Source: a virus. Taken from it: a DNA stretch of 31,106 nucleotides. Below are positions 16,870 to 23,349 of the stretch, piece by piece; position 1 is the first letter of the stretch, and the number at the start of each line of letters is the position of its first letter. Under the pieces are notes generated by a model. It had not been told where the DNA came from, did no database searches, and saw only the letters and a list, made by a program, of their open reading frames with translations. The stretch covers positions 1 through 31,106 of IMG/VR virus record IMGVR_UViG_3300033993_002103; one strand, given 5' to 3'. Made by a program: the position numbers and the translations under genes.

Positions 16870-16878
16870 GCCCCAAGT

Positions 16879-18450
16879 CTAGTACGTCAGCCGATTCTCC
16901 GCCTCCCTCGCCCGCTGTGCCTGGACCATCCTCCATCCCAGCGTGTCCTTCGGCGGGTCGGGCTGCTTGGCGTTCACTGGCGGGACCATGCTCATCGCGT
17001 TGTGCAGCAGGGCGTCGGCGATCACCCTGTCGCCGTGGGGTACTCGTGCATCGTCCATTGAGTCTTCCGCCGCCCCAACGCTCACCAGTCGCCCGGATCG
17101 GTCGTAGGAGTACGTGAGGCACTCCGAAAGGGCGTCGATGCTCGGGTTTGTGAACTTCCCCGCGTGCAGCGCCCCGCGGTACTCGCTGAGCAGCGTTTCC
17201 TTCGTCTGGGCGCTGGATCTCCAACCGAAGTCGCTCGGGCTCGCGTCCTGAATGTCGCCGGGCTCGGTCATGTGGTTGGCGATGCGAGGGTATTTGAGCC
17301 GGATCAACCTTCTCGCAAAGACTTCACCCGGCCCGTTGATCTCGAACTGGATCATGGCGGACTTGTGACGCCCACCGAACCAGATGCCCGCAGCCGCGGC
17401 ATCTACCGCCGCTTGCTCTGGCACCACGCCAGGGGCCGAGTATTCCGCCCACTTGACCCCCGTAGAGGCGTCGCCGACGCTGATAACGGTGTTGGCCGCA
17501 CCGACGCCGGCGCCGATGTCGATGCCCATGCACCACGAAATGTCCTGCCGCGGCCGCTCGTCGCGCGGGTCGAACCACATCCGCCACGGGCCGCGTGGAT
17601 CGGGCCGGAAGCGAATCGACTGGGCTTTGCGGGTTTCGAGGATGATGTCCGTGCTGGTCGCGTCGCCGAAGCCTGGGTGAATCCAGCCGCGGACCTCGGG
17701 CGCCACTCCGTAGGCCGCTTGGTGCTGCTTGATGAGCGACCGCGGGAAGAAGCCGGATGCCGAATCGGGCGGGATCGCCATGTATTCGCGGAGCCACAAC
17801 CATTCCGGCATCTCGCCGCGGCGTCGCAGGATGCGCTCCAACTCGACGCGCGGGAGGGTTGGATTGTCGAACGTGCTCGCGGTAAAGGACTTCCAATCCA
17901 GATCCATGCCGCTCGCCGCACGGTCGAAGAACTCATCGAAATCCGGGCCGATGCTGTGCGGGGTGCCGAGCATGAGAGCACGGCCCGCGAAGTCGATGAG
18001 CGTCGGCTCTAGGCACGCATCCCACCAGCGCCGCAAGCCGGGAATGAGGCTCGCTTCGTCGATTACGGCAAGGTGGTACCGCCTGGATCGCCCCGCCTCG
18101 GGGTTGTTTTCGAGCGTCCACCCCTCGATGACGGTGCCGTTGAGCAGCTCGATGCGCTTATCGGCGTCGTTGGCCCGGACGATGATCGGCGAAAGCCGCG
18201 TTCGGAGCTGCATCCAGATCTCATCAAGCAACTTGTACCGCGGCGTGAACAGGCCGATGTAGCGCCGATCGTCCTTCCCCGCCTCCCGGCACATGAGGAT
18301 TTCGCCGAGCGTGGACTTCCCGAACCGACGGCCGCAGCGGACGACGCGATGCCGCGCCGTGGAGTCGATGATGAGCTCCTGGCCAGCATGGGGGCCGCGG
18401 ATGCGGACCTGCCGCTCGCCGGCGATGGTTGGGGCTCGCTTGCTCGTCAT
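16879..18450 (-). CDS. terL: Terminase large subunit
   Basis: 523 aa. The ATPase domain has Walker A GRRFGKST at residues 40-47 and Walker B LAVIDEAS with the acidic pair D131-E132. The C-terminal RNase-H-like nuclease shows a first acidic strand MGIDIGAGVGAANTVISVGD, a FEINGPGEVFARRLI strand, and a late Asp in HGDRVIADALLHN. Length matches the family. It cuts concatemeric DNA and pumps it through the portal. The start overlaps the small-subunit stop as ATGA (18447-18450), supporting translational coupling and the assignment of that neighbour. Confidence 0.93.
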   Translation of the reverse strand: MTSKRAPTIAGERQVRIRGPHAGQELIIDSTARHRVVRCGRRFGKSTLGEILMCREAGKDDRRYIGLFTPRYKLLDEIWMQLRTRLSPIIVRANDADKRIELLNGTVIEGWTLENNPEAGRSRRYHLAVIDEASLIPGLRRWWDACLEPTLIDFAGRALMLGTPHSIGPDFDEFFDRAASGMDLDWKSFTASTFDNPTLPRVELERILRRRGEMPEWLWLREYMAIPPDSASGFFPRSLIKQHQAAYGVAPEVRGWIHPGFGDATSTDIILETRKAQSIRFRPDPRGPWRMWFDPRDERPRQDISWCMGIDIGAGVGAANTVISVGDASTGVKWAEYSAPGVVPEQAAVDAAAAGIWFGGRHKSAMIQFEINGPGEVFARRLIRLKYPRIANHMTEPGDIQDASPSDFGWRSSAQTKETLLSEYRGALHAGKFTNPSIDALSECLTYSYDRSGRLVSVGAAEDSMDDARVPHGDRVIADALLHNAMSMVPPVNAKQPDPPKDTLGWRMVQAQRAREAENRLTY

Positions 18451-18785
18451 TGGACCGCCGCAATCACCCGTTCATGGATAAACCTCACCACGACCTCGCC
18501 AGAATCCTGGGACTCGATCGGGTCGGTGCGTTCGAGGATGACATCGGCCGCTTTGACCGCGACGGGCGCCACGTTCCCTTCGTCGTCGCGGGCCTGGAGA
18601 GCCTCCAGCAGCGTCGCAATGGCCAAGGCCCGGCCGTTGGCATCGAGGAGCATCTTGCGGGCGTTGACGACCTCCACGAGCTTGGGCGGAGGAGGCTTCT
18701 CGGGCAGCGATCCATCCCGCTGCGATGGCTTGCGTTCGCTTCGTTTCGGCTTATGTACGGCGATTTCGGATGTTCTCGGGAACAT
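18447..18785 (-). CDS. terS: Putative terminase small subunit
   Basis: 112 aa from the ATG at 18785 (MFPRTSEIAVHKPKRS), with AAAGG upstream. The frame stays open to 19103, but that stretch includes the control region and was not used. The basic Pro-rich N-terminus (SERKPSQRDGSLPEKPPPPK) is followed by helices (VVNARKMLLDANGRALAIAT, VAVKAADVILERTDPIES) resembling the oligomerisation part of small terminases. Immediate overlap with the large subunit is the main argument. A classic HTH is not clear, so the call is positional. Confidence 0.6.
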   Translation of the reverse strand: MFPRTSEIAVHKPKRSERKPSQRDGSLPEKPPPPKLVEVVNARKMLLDANGRALAIATLLEALQARDDEGNVAPVAVKAADVILERTDPIESQDSGEVVVRFIHERVIAAVQ

Positions 18786-18950
18786 AAAGCGCGCCTTTGG
18801 GGTAGGGCACGCGAGCCGAAAGATCGTCCGAAACGAGTGTAGCCGCTTGCCAGGGCCGACGTTGCGCGAGATTGAACCGAACCAACCCCGAAAGAAAGTA
18901 GTGGGGGGAATCCCCCGAAGTGCAAAGTATTTCGAGAATCTGCTGGACAA

Positions 18951-18979
18951 AGTATAAAAACCCCTTGCGTTGAGCCGAC
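18951..18979 (-). promoter_or_regulatory. Possible promoter for the leftward late operon
   Basis: A TATACT hexamer (18951-18956 read on the minus strand), following a T-run, lies 166 nt before the small-terminase start. The -35 region 17 nt further up (GTCGGC) is poor. The rest of the 165-nt leader, including GGGGG-TTCCCCC-like inverted repeats near 18901-18917, holds no gene I can support. Confidence 0.25.
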
Positions 18980-18993
18980 TGATAGTGTAAACA
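18965..18993 (+). promoter_or_regulatory. Probable rightward promoter of the early region
   Basis: TTGCGT at 18965-18970 and TAAACA at 18988-18993 are spaced 17 nt apart, the usual sigma-70 spacing. They lie 49 nt before the first rightward gene. The -10 box lies inside a perfect palindrome, so repression by a dimeric regulator is likely. Confidence 0.5.
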
Positions 18994-18998
18994 CTATC
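18981..18998. promoter_or_regulatory. 18-bp perfect palindromic operator candidate
   Basis: GATAGTGT-AA... reads as GATAGTG-TAAA-CACTATC, perfectly symmetric and AT-rich in a GC-rich genome. It covers the predicted -10 box of the rightward promoter. The XRE-type or LuxR-type regulators encoded at 22.3-23.1 kb are candidate ligands, by inference. Confidence 0.6.
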
Positions 18999-19041
18999 AC
19001 AGTTCCGAGTTTTCACCAACCAAGCACAGGAGCACCAGACG

Positions 19042-19338
19042 ATGCACACCGTATTTGTCCGCCTGACCGCCACCAAGACCCGCCGCGTTGCTCGCGTACG
19101 CACCGCATGGCAGCGTGACTACTACGTCGATGGTGTCATGGGTGGCGGTTGGGCGTTCGGTAGCTTTGACCGCACCCGCACGGGCGTCGAGACCGTGACC
19201 TACGCCGACGGCAGCACCGAGCGCCGCGAAGTGACCAGCGAGGACGATGACGAGGGGCGTCTGTGCGTTGGCCAGTACGTGAGCCGCACGCGGGTTCTGG
19301 TTGATCCACTGCTTGCCTCCGACGGAATCCCGTTCTGA
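19042..19338 (+). CDS. First rightward gene, small protein of unknown function (98 aa)
   Basis: 98 aa, ATG at 19042 with AGGAG upstream. Basic N-terminus (MHTVFVRLTATKTRRVARVR), central beta segments (DYYVDGVMGGGWAFGSFD, TVTYADGSTERREVTSEDDD), acidic middle and a hydrophobic end. No family recognised. As the first gene after the control region it is likely expressed early. Confidence 0.65.
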   Translation: MHTVFVRLTATKTRRVARVRTAWQRDYYVDGVMGGGWAFGSFDRTRTGVETVTYADGSTERREVTSEDDDEGRLCVGQYVSRTRVLVDPLLASDGIPF

Positions 19339-19345
19339 CCACCCC

Positions 19346-19380
19346 GCCCGCCCCGTAACCGGGCCGGGCCGGGTTTGTCC
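19346..19380 (+). terminator. Intergenic hairpin with single mismatch and GGTTTGTCC tail (type A)
   Basis: Stem GCCCG-c-CCCG, loop TAAC, CGGG-c-CGGGC (19346-19369): ten pairs with one C/C mismatch, followed by CGGGTTTGTCC. It lies eight nt after the stop of the 98-aa gene and is the first of a recurrent hairpin family. The T-run is too short for a classical intrinsic terminator, so it may be a weak terminator or an RNA-stability element. Confidence 0.5.
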
Positions 19381-19405
19381 CCTAACCCCCAAGGAGTACC
19401 GCCCG

Positions 19406-19636
19406 ATGAAGACCGTTGCCGAAGTCAAGAACGAGCTCCCCGATGTCAAGATTCTGTGGGAGGGCCGCACGTACTGGGCCCGCGTCACCGGCCGCCTGAA
19501 CCGCTTTGCCGGCGTGAGCCCCTACCAGCCCGTCGACGGCCGCAAGCGCGTGCGGATCATCATGGGCCCCGTGTTTGAGTTCGCGTGGGAGACTGTCACC
19601 AACGCCGTCAACAAGGGAACCACCCTCCAGGCCTGA
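19406..19636 (+). CDS. Small protein of unknown function (76 aa)
   Basis: 76 aa, ATG at 19406 with AAGGAG upstream. MKTVAEVKNELPDVKILWEG followed by beta-rich GRTYWARVTGRLNRFAGVSP and VRIIMGPVFEFAWETVTNAV suggests a small beta-barrel-like domain. Not recognised. Third-position GC is high, like its neighbours. Confidence 0.7.
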   Translation: MKTVAEVKNELPDVKILWEGRTYWARVTGRLNRFAGVSPYQPVDGRKRVRIIMGPVFEFAWETVTNAVNKGTTLQA

Positions 19637-19645
19637 CCACCCACC

Positions 19646-19681
19646 CACCCATCGGCGAAGGTCGCTGGGTGCGGCTTGCCC
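19646..19681 (+). terminator. Intergenic type A hairpin with GAAG loop and GGCTTGCCC tail
   Basis: Stem CACCCA-t-CGGC, loop GAAG, GTCG-c-TGGGTG (19646-19671), with one T/C mismatch, then CGGCTTGCCC. The architecture matches the element at 19346: outer stem, single mismatch, four-bp inner stem, four-nt loop, GGNTTGNCC tail. Confidence 0.5.
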
Positions 19682-19690
19682 GAACACTCG

Positions 19691-19708
19691 GCCGCGGAGA
19701 GCAGCGGC
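19691..19708 (+). promoter_or_regulatory. Leader hairpin (type B) upstream of the 81-aa gene
   Basis: GCCGC, eight-nt purine-rich loop GGAGAGCA, GCGGC. It ends seven nt before the AGGAG of the next gene, a position where it could tune ribosome access. Confidence 0.45.
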
Positions 19709-19728
19709 ACAAGCAGGAGCACTAGGAC

Positions 19729-19974
19729 ATGAACAAGGCACAACGCGAGCTTTACGGAGTCACGGATCAGGATTGGAGCGATGCCCGCCACCGGGTGCGC
19801 TCTGCGATGGTGGGCGGCCGCGCTCGGTACTTCTCCCGCAGCCGTGACTTCAACAACCACAACGGTAAGCAGGGCACCATCACCAAGGTCATCAAGTCGA
19901 GCCGGGAGATCGAGCTCGCCTTTGACTCGGGCGAGAAGTTCCGGGCATTCGCGCACAACGTCGCCTTTTGCTGA
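19729..19974 (+). CDS. Small basic protein of unknown function (81 aa)
   Basis: 81 aa; ATG at 19729. MNKAQRELYGVTDQDWSDAR is helical; KQGTITKVIKSSREIELAFD followed by SGEKFRAFAHNVAF looks like a KOW/SH3-like beta-barrel, a fold often used for nucleic-acid or protein contact. That reading is tentative. The AGGAG is unusually far (about 12 nt) from the ATG. Confidence 0.65.
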   Translation: MNKAQRELYGVTDQDWSDARHRVRSAMVGGRARYFSRSRDFNNHNGKQGTITKVIKSSREIELAFDSGEKFRAFAHNVAFC

Positions 19975-20012
19975 TCCCTTCCCCCCCCACCCCCCACCAA
20001 AGGAGCCTCCCA

Positions 20013-20363
20013 GTGAAGATTGCAGATTTCCAGTCCCGCAGTCCCTCCGGCGCCCGCTACCTCGGTCTCCCTTGCTCAAGCGCCGTCGCCGGCAATGGGT
20101 ACATGGCCGGGATCTTCGACGACGGCGCCATGCTCTACGTCGGTTCTCATCCTGTTTACACCACGCCGCGGACTGACCGTGACGTGCTCGACGAGCTGGC
20201 CAGGGTCGGGAACGTGCTGGCGAACGTGCCCAAGAAGGTGCGCGAGAGCCAGATCGAGGAGCTTGCTCAGCGTTTCCCGGCGCAGATCCGCATCCGCGAG
20301 GGTGAAGTTGTGGTCGGCGGATCGGTCTGGACGCCAGACGGCGACTTCCTTCGGCTTGCCTGA
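20013..20363 (+). CDS. Hypothetical protein (116 aa)
   Basis: 116 aa with a GTG start at 20013, placed by AAAGGAG eight nt upstream. There is no ATG at the N-terminus of this frame. Sequence KIADFQSRSPSGARYLGLPC, then YMAGIFDDGAMLYVGSHPVY, helix VLDELARVGNVLANVPKKVR, and C-terminal beta IREGEVVVGGSVWTPDGDF. No family recognised. Confidence 0.65.
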   Translation: MKIADFQSRSPSGARYLGLPCSSAVAGNGYMAGIFDDGAMLYVGSHPVYTTPRTDRDVLDELARVGNVLANVPKKVRESQIEELAQRFPAQIRIREGEVVVGGSVWTPDGDFLRLA

Positions 20364-20401
20364 TTCCCTCGTGTCACCACCATCCACCAAGGAGTTTCAC
20401 C

Positions 20402-20611
20402 ATGTTCAGGGTTTCCACCGATACGCAGGACTTGACCCGCTACGTGATTCAGGACAAAAAGACGGGCCGCTACCTCGCCATGCCCGGCTGTTCGTCATCG
20501 TTCACCAGTCGCATTCAGGACGCCCGCATCTTGATCGGCCGCGAGACGGCGCGGGCGGAGATGTGCGAGGACTCCGAGCGCCTTGTGAAGTGGGCCGATG
20601 CCGTTGCCTAG
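20402..20611 (+). CDS. Small protein of unknown function (69 aa)
   Basis: 69 aa, ATG at 20402, with AAGGAG upstream. The pattern YVIQDKKTGRYLAMPG then FTSRIQDARILIGRETARAE, ending in a helix, resembles small phage proteins of a 'displayed beta hairpin plus helix' type whose role is unknown. Confidence 0.7.
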   Translation: MFRVSTDTQDLTRYVIQDKKTGRYLAMPGCSSSFTSRIQDARILIGRETARAEMCEDSERLVKWADAVA

Positions 20612-20615
20612 CCCA

Positions 20616-20653
20616 CCCGCCCCCGCCTTGATCGGCCGGGGCTGGCTTGTCCG
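20616..20653 (+). terminator. Intergenic type A hairpin with GGCTTGTCC tail
   Basis: GCCCC-c-GCC, six-nt loop TTGATC, GGC-c-GGGGC (20619-20642): one central C/C mismatch as in the other copies. CC/GG pairs flank it beyond a C/T mismatch, and the tail is GGCTTGTCC. It follows the 69-aa gene by five nt. Confidence 0.5.
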
Positions 20654-20664
20654 ACACGCCCGAA

Positions 20665-20683
20665 GCGCGAGATGGGCACGCGC
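20665..20683 (+). promoter_or_regulatory. Leader hairpin (type B) upstream of the 162-aa gene
   Basis: GCGCG, loop AGATGGGCA, CGCGC, then GGGA. The 13-mer GGCACGCGCGGGA here (20675-20687) recurs exactly at 21272-21284 before the next gene. Confidence 0.45.
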
Positions 20684-20713
20684 GGGAGCGGCGGGAGCCG
20701 CAGGAGTACGACG

Positions 20714-21202
20714 ATGGAAAGCAACAGGCAGAAGGCCGATCGGATGTCCAAGGCGCTGGTGTCACACGTCAACGCCGTGCTTTTGGCTGAGGCTCACGCG
20801 AAGCTCAAGCGCGAGCAGATGGACGAGATCGACCGCGAGTGCATCGCCGTGCTCGCCCCCCGCGACCGCTACGACGGTTCGTTGATCACCGAGCCGCGCT
20901 TGCTCTGGCACATGACCGACGAGGCCGCCCAGGTCTACTACGCCCACAAGCACGAGATCCTCAAGGCCCGCGGCTACCCCGTGTCCGAAGTTGGCGACTG
21001 TCCGGCGTTGGTCGCCGAGAACCTTCTCGCGTTCGCACAGAGCAACCTTGTCGAGGGCGCGGCCGAGTTTTTCCCCGGCATCACGCCCGGCCGCCTGATG
21101 AGCGCCGGGATGACCAAGTATCGTGAGTTTGTGCGTCTGCTGATCGGGCTCGTGACCAACCACCCGAGCTATCGCCCGCCGGCGATCCTTGTTGTTGCCT
21201 GA
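20714..21202 (+). CDS. Hypothetical protein (162 aa), mainly helical
   Basis: 162 aa; ATG at 20714 set by AGGAG seven nt upstream. The N-terminal helix (MSKALVSHVNAVLLAEAHAK, LKREQMDEIDREC), central AAQVYYAHKHEILKARGYPV and C-terminal MTKYREFVRLLIGLVTN give an almost all-alpha prediction. No catalytic motif. Not recognised. Confidence 0.75.
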   Translation: MESNRQKADRMSKALVSHVNAVLLAEAHAKLKREQMDEIDRECIAVLAPRDRYDGSLITEPRLLWHMTDEAAQVYYAHKHEILKARGYPVSEVGDCPALVAENLLAFAQSNLVEGAAEFFPGITPGRLMSAGMTKYREFVRLLIGLVTNHPSYRPPAILVVA

Positions 21203-21215
21203 CCCGACCGCCCAC

Positions 21216-21255
21216 CCGCGGCATCCCTGACAGGGGACGCCTGCGGATTGCCTTG
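21216..21255 (+). terminator. Intergenic type A hairpin with GGATTGCC tail
   Basis: CCGCGGC-a-TCCCT, loop GACA, GGGGA-c-GCC-t-GCGG (21216-21246): one A/C mismatch and one T bulge, followed by ATTGCCTTG. It follows the 162-aa gene. Confidence 0.5.
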
Positions 21256-21262
21256 AACAACG

Positions 21263-21280
21263 GCGCGAGTAGGCACGCGC
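21263..21280 (+). promoter_or_regulatory. Leader hairpin (type B) upstream of the 168-aa gene
   Basis: GCGCG, eight-nt loop AGTAGGCA, CGCGC, followed by GGGA. Nearly identical to the element at 20665. The Shine-Dalgarno GAGGAG of the next gene follows after 15 nt. Confidence 0.45.
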
Positions 21281-21308
21281 GGGAAGCCGAAAGGCGAGGA
21301 GTTCACCG

Positions 21309-21815
21309 ATGATTGGATCTTCTGGACCGTCTCTGACCGATGCCCCGGACGACTACGCCGACCCGTCCGCCCGCGGGCCCAAGACCTTCACGGTCTACCC
21401 CGAGGAGAACACGGCCGCGGCACGGGCCGCGCGAGACAAGCACTACGGCGACTTCGATTCTGCCATTGTCGCGGCTCAGCGGATCGCGGCGGAGATGGGC
21501 CGCCCTGTGGACATTGCAGGATTCGACGACGACGGGAACCACGTCGGAACTTGGGAGATCCGGCCGGACTTCGCGCTCCCGATCTACCACGTCTGCCCGG
21601 AGGAGCACAGTCCCCTTCTCGACGCCGCGGCGGACCTGCTGGAGGCTTGTGAGGGTCTGTTGAAGCACATGGACATGCGCAAGGTCACAGTGCGCAACGG
21701 CTTCGAGTTGCTGCTATACCGCGCCGCGGCACGAAAGGCCGTGGACAAGGCCCGCGGCATCCGGCACGTCGCCGAGCTGCTGCCCGCGGCCGAGCCGACT
21801 GGGGGTGTCGCGTGA
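21309..21815 (+). CDS. Hypothetical protein (168 aa)
   Basis: 168 aa; ATG at 21309 with GAGGAG upstream. The region TFTVYPEENTAAARAARDKH, SAIVAAQRIAAEMGRPVDIA and GNHVGTWEIRPD is alpha/beta. The C-terminal part (LLDAAADLLEACEGLLKHMD, then ARKAVDKARG) is helical and resembles the common 'dLLaALe..l..a' phage helix, of unknown role. The stop overlaps the next GTG start. Confidence 0.7.
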   Translation: MIGSSGPSLTDAPDDYADPSARGPKTFTVYPEENTAAARAARDKHYGDFDSAIVAAQRIAAEMGRPVDIAGFDDDGNHVGTWEIRPDFALPIYHVCPEEHSPLLDAAADLLEACEGLLKHMDMRKVTVRNGFELLLYRAAARKAVDKARGIRHVAELLPAAEPTGGVA

Positions 21816-22201
21816 GCACGACCACACCCACCAAACTCACCAAGGACCAGAAGATCGACGCGCTGGCGACGATGTTCTTCGAGGCCAACGAAGCGGCGAA
21901 GGCCGCGGACCCCGGCGCCGAGGAGGACAATCGGGGCTCATCGAACCTCGACACGCCCGCCTTCCGCGTGGACGGCACCACAAAGGCGACCATCGAGGCC
22001 GCGGCCGCGCTCTCCGGCGTCGCCGTCACAGAGTTCAAGTGGCTCGGCGGCCGCAAATGGTTCTGGTTGAACGTCGAGATGCACGGCCAGGGGCACCGAC
22101 GGACGACCATGATGGAGGCGGCGCAGGCCGTCATCCAGCGTTGGAAGGACGAGGGCAAGATCCCCGGCCTTGTGTCGTGCGGATACCAGCAAGCGGATTG
22201 A
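21812..22201 (+). CDS. Hypothetical protein (129 aa)
   Basis: 129 aa, GTG start at 21812 overlapping the upstream TGA (GTGA), so coupled. A helical N-terminus (KIDALATMFFEANEAAKAAD) leads to a central stretch (ATIEAAAALSGVAVTEFKWL) and a terminal helix (MMEAAQAVIQRWKDEGKIPG). Not recognised. Confidence 0.7.
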   Translation: MSTTTPTKLTKDQKIDALATMFFEANEAAKAADPGAEEDNRGSSNLDTPAFRVDGTTKATIEAAAALSGVAVTEFKWLGGRKWFWLNVEMHGQGHRRTTMMEAAQAVIQRWKDEGKIPGLVSCGYQQAD

Positions 22202-22208
22202 TCCTCCT

Positions 22209-22237
22209 GCCCCGTCGTCGCCTTCGGGCGGCGGGGC
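22209..22237 (+). terminator. Intergenic hairpin with TTCG tetraloop
   Basis: Outer stem GCCCCG/CGGGGC and inner stem CGCC-TTCG-GGCG, with a small internal loop between. It follows the 129-aa gene by eight nt. It lacks the GGNTTGNCC tail of the type A set; a C/T-rich run follows instead. Confidence 0.5.
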
Positions 22238-22245
22238 TCCCTTCC

Positions 22246-22265
22246 CCGGCGTGGAGACGCGCCGG
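22246..22265 (+). promoter_or_regulatory. Leader hairpin (type B) directly before the regulator gene
   Basis: CCGGCG, loop TGGAGACG, CGCCGG, one nt before the GGAGG ribosome-binding site of the XRE gene. The hairpin and the site are nearly stacked, so it could mask or expose translation. Confidence 0.5.
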
Positions 22266-22276
22266 CGGAGGGTTTC

Positions 22277-22504
22277 ATGAACACTCGACCCACCACCACC
22301 GACGACTTTCGCGCGGCCGTCACGACCGCGATGCAGTCTCGCGGCCTGACGCAGCGCCAACTTGCGGCGCTTGTCGGCACCCACCAGCCGAACCTGTGCC
22401 GATGGCTCGACCATAAGGCAGACATCCGGCTCGCTACCATGCTGGCGGTGACGCGCGAGCTGGGTATCGCCGTCCGTCTGGAGATGGCGACCTTTGGCGA
22501 GTGA
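22277..22504 (+). CDS. XRE/Cro-CI-type HTH regulator
   Basis: 75 aa. The HTH spans about residues 13-60: AVTTAMQSRGLTQRQLAALV, GTHQPNLCRWLDHKADIRLA, then TMLAVTRELGIAVRL. The LTQRQLAALVG-x-x-QPNLCRWL core is the classic two-helix DNA-binding pattern, with Q/R contacts in the recognition helix. Size fits a Cro-like or antitoxin-like regulator with a DNA-binding domain only. Candidate target: the palindrome at 18981-18998 (inference). The ribosome-binding site GGAGG sits right after a hairpin. Confidence 0.85.
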   Translation: MNTRPTTTDDFRAAVTTAMQSRGLTQRQLAALVGTHQPNLCRWLDHKADIRLATMLAVTRELGIAVRLEMATFGE

Positions 22505-22937
22505 GCCCTTCCCAACCCCGTCCGCCGAGTTTTCCGTCTACGCGCTCGACGCGATCCGACGCCTCCGGGCGCTCGGGCCGATCGAGATTGCGATCCTCGT
22601 GCGCGAGCAAGCCGACGACCACCAGCTCCGCGGCATGGCGCTGCGCGGCGTGGTGAAGTCGCTCGGGGTGACGATGGCCCGTGTTCGGATGCTATCAGGG
22701 GATGACATGCCTTGGCCCGCGCTCGTAGTCAGTGCGACCGAGCGGGAGAGAACGGTCTTGGGCCTGGTGGTGCCACCGTTGATCGGCGTGCCTGCTGCAT
22801 CGCCGGCGGCGGTGGAGGCTGGATGGCGAGTCTTGAGGCGATGGAGTGACGTACCACCCGAGATGGTGATACAAGCTTCATCGCATACGCCAGCGCCGCA
22901 AGTTCAACCCGCGAGCGGAGTTGAGTCTCAGCCTTGA
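22494..22937 (+). CDS. Hypothetical protein downstream of the regulator (TTG start, overlaps a convergent gene)
   Basis: 147 aa from a TTG at 22494, overlapping the regulator's end by 11 nt. Coding bias is good to about 22730 (FSVYALDAIRRLRALGPIEI, AILVREQADDHQLRGMALRG, VVKSLGVTMARVRMLSG), then weakens over the part that lies opposite the convergent LuxR-type gene. The upstream part looks like a helical DNA-binding-type domain (SLGVTMARVRML could be an HTH). Either the two genes truly overlap tail to tail or the C-terminal third is decayed. Confidence 0.45.
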   Translation: MASEPFPTPSAEFSVYALDAIRRLRALGPIEIAILVREQADDHQLRGMALRGVVKSLGVTMARVRMLSGDDMPWPALVVSATERERTVLGLVVPPLIGVPAASPAAVEAGWRVLRRWSDVPPEMVIQASSHTPAPQVQPASGVESQP

Positions 22938-23109
22938 GGCGCTGAATCCATGCCCTGACGGTGTGGATCGTGACCCTGTACCGGCCCGCTATCTCGTCGT
23001 CGTGCTTCGCCTCGCCGATCAGGGCGAGGAGAGAGAGGCACCGGGCATCGAGATCGGCGCCGACGGTGATCAAAGGGCGGTTCTTGGTCGGTCTTGGCTT
23101 CCGCGGCAT
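22729..23109 (-). CDS. LuxR/GerE-type HTH protein
   Basis: 126 aa, ATG at 23109 on the minus strand. Residues about 20-75 follow the GerE pattern: RCLSLLALIGEAKHDDEIAG, RYRVTIHTVRAWIQRLKAET, then QLRSRVELAALAYAMKL. Compare L-x-L-[IV]-A-x-G-x-x-x-x-x-IA-x-x-x-x-[VI]-[ST]-x-x-TV-[KR] in the family. The N-terminus is short and basic, with no receiver domain. The C-terminal 40 residues are Pro-rich and low-complexity and lie opposite the plus-strand gene ending at 22937. It may be a phage regulator acting on the early region. It is oriented against the early genes, as a repressor gene would be. Confidence 0.65.
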   Translation of the reverse strand: MPRKPRPTKNRPLITVGADLDARCLSLLALIGEAKHDDEIAGRYRVTIHTVRAWIQRLKAETQLRSRVELAALAYAMKLVSPSRVVRHSIASRLAIQPPPPPAMQQARRSTVAPPGPRPFSPARSH

Positions 23110-23127
23110 CCTTGCCTCCGGGTCAAA

Positions 23128-23160
23128 GCGTGGTGCCGGATTCGAACCGGCGTTTCACCC
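23128..23160 (-). other. Orphan tRNA-like T-arm and acceptor end
   Basis: On the minus strand GCCGG-TTCGAAT-CCGGC is a perfect T-arm, followed by ACCACGC where an acceptor 3' strand would be. A matching 5' acceptor (GCGTGGT), D-arm and normal anticodon arm are not found at tRNA distance upstream. It could be a decayed tRNA or a tRNA-derived attachment core. The 23161-23349 interval to the complete tRNA contains nothing else I can name. Confidence 0.3.
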
Positions 23161-23349
23161 TCGCGCTCACTACCCACCACCACCGATTCTGTTCCCCGTC
23201 TAGATCGAGGAGCCCGGACGAGCCGGTTCGGTGCCGAAGGTCTCCGTTACGGGGCTTGGTGCCCCCCGCGTGTCCCATCCACGCCGTTCCACGCGAAATA
23301 CCGCCCGAGAGATGGCGTGCCTTGCGGCAGAGGCCCGGACGGTTTGCAA

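Noticed and set aside
18786-19103. N-terminal 106 residues of the small-terminase open frame
   Set aside because: They cover the promoter/operator region and the start of the divergent gene; the ATG at 18785 gives a normal-sized product.
23194-23210. Anticodon arm with CTA (amber suppressor tRNA) paired with the orphan T-arm
   Set aside because: A five-bp stem around ATCTAGA can be drawn, but it leaves a 40-nt variable region, a five-nt D-loop without GG, and no acceptor complement, so a functional tRNA is not supported.
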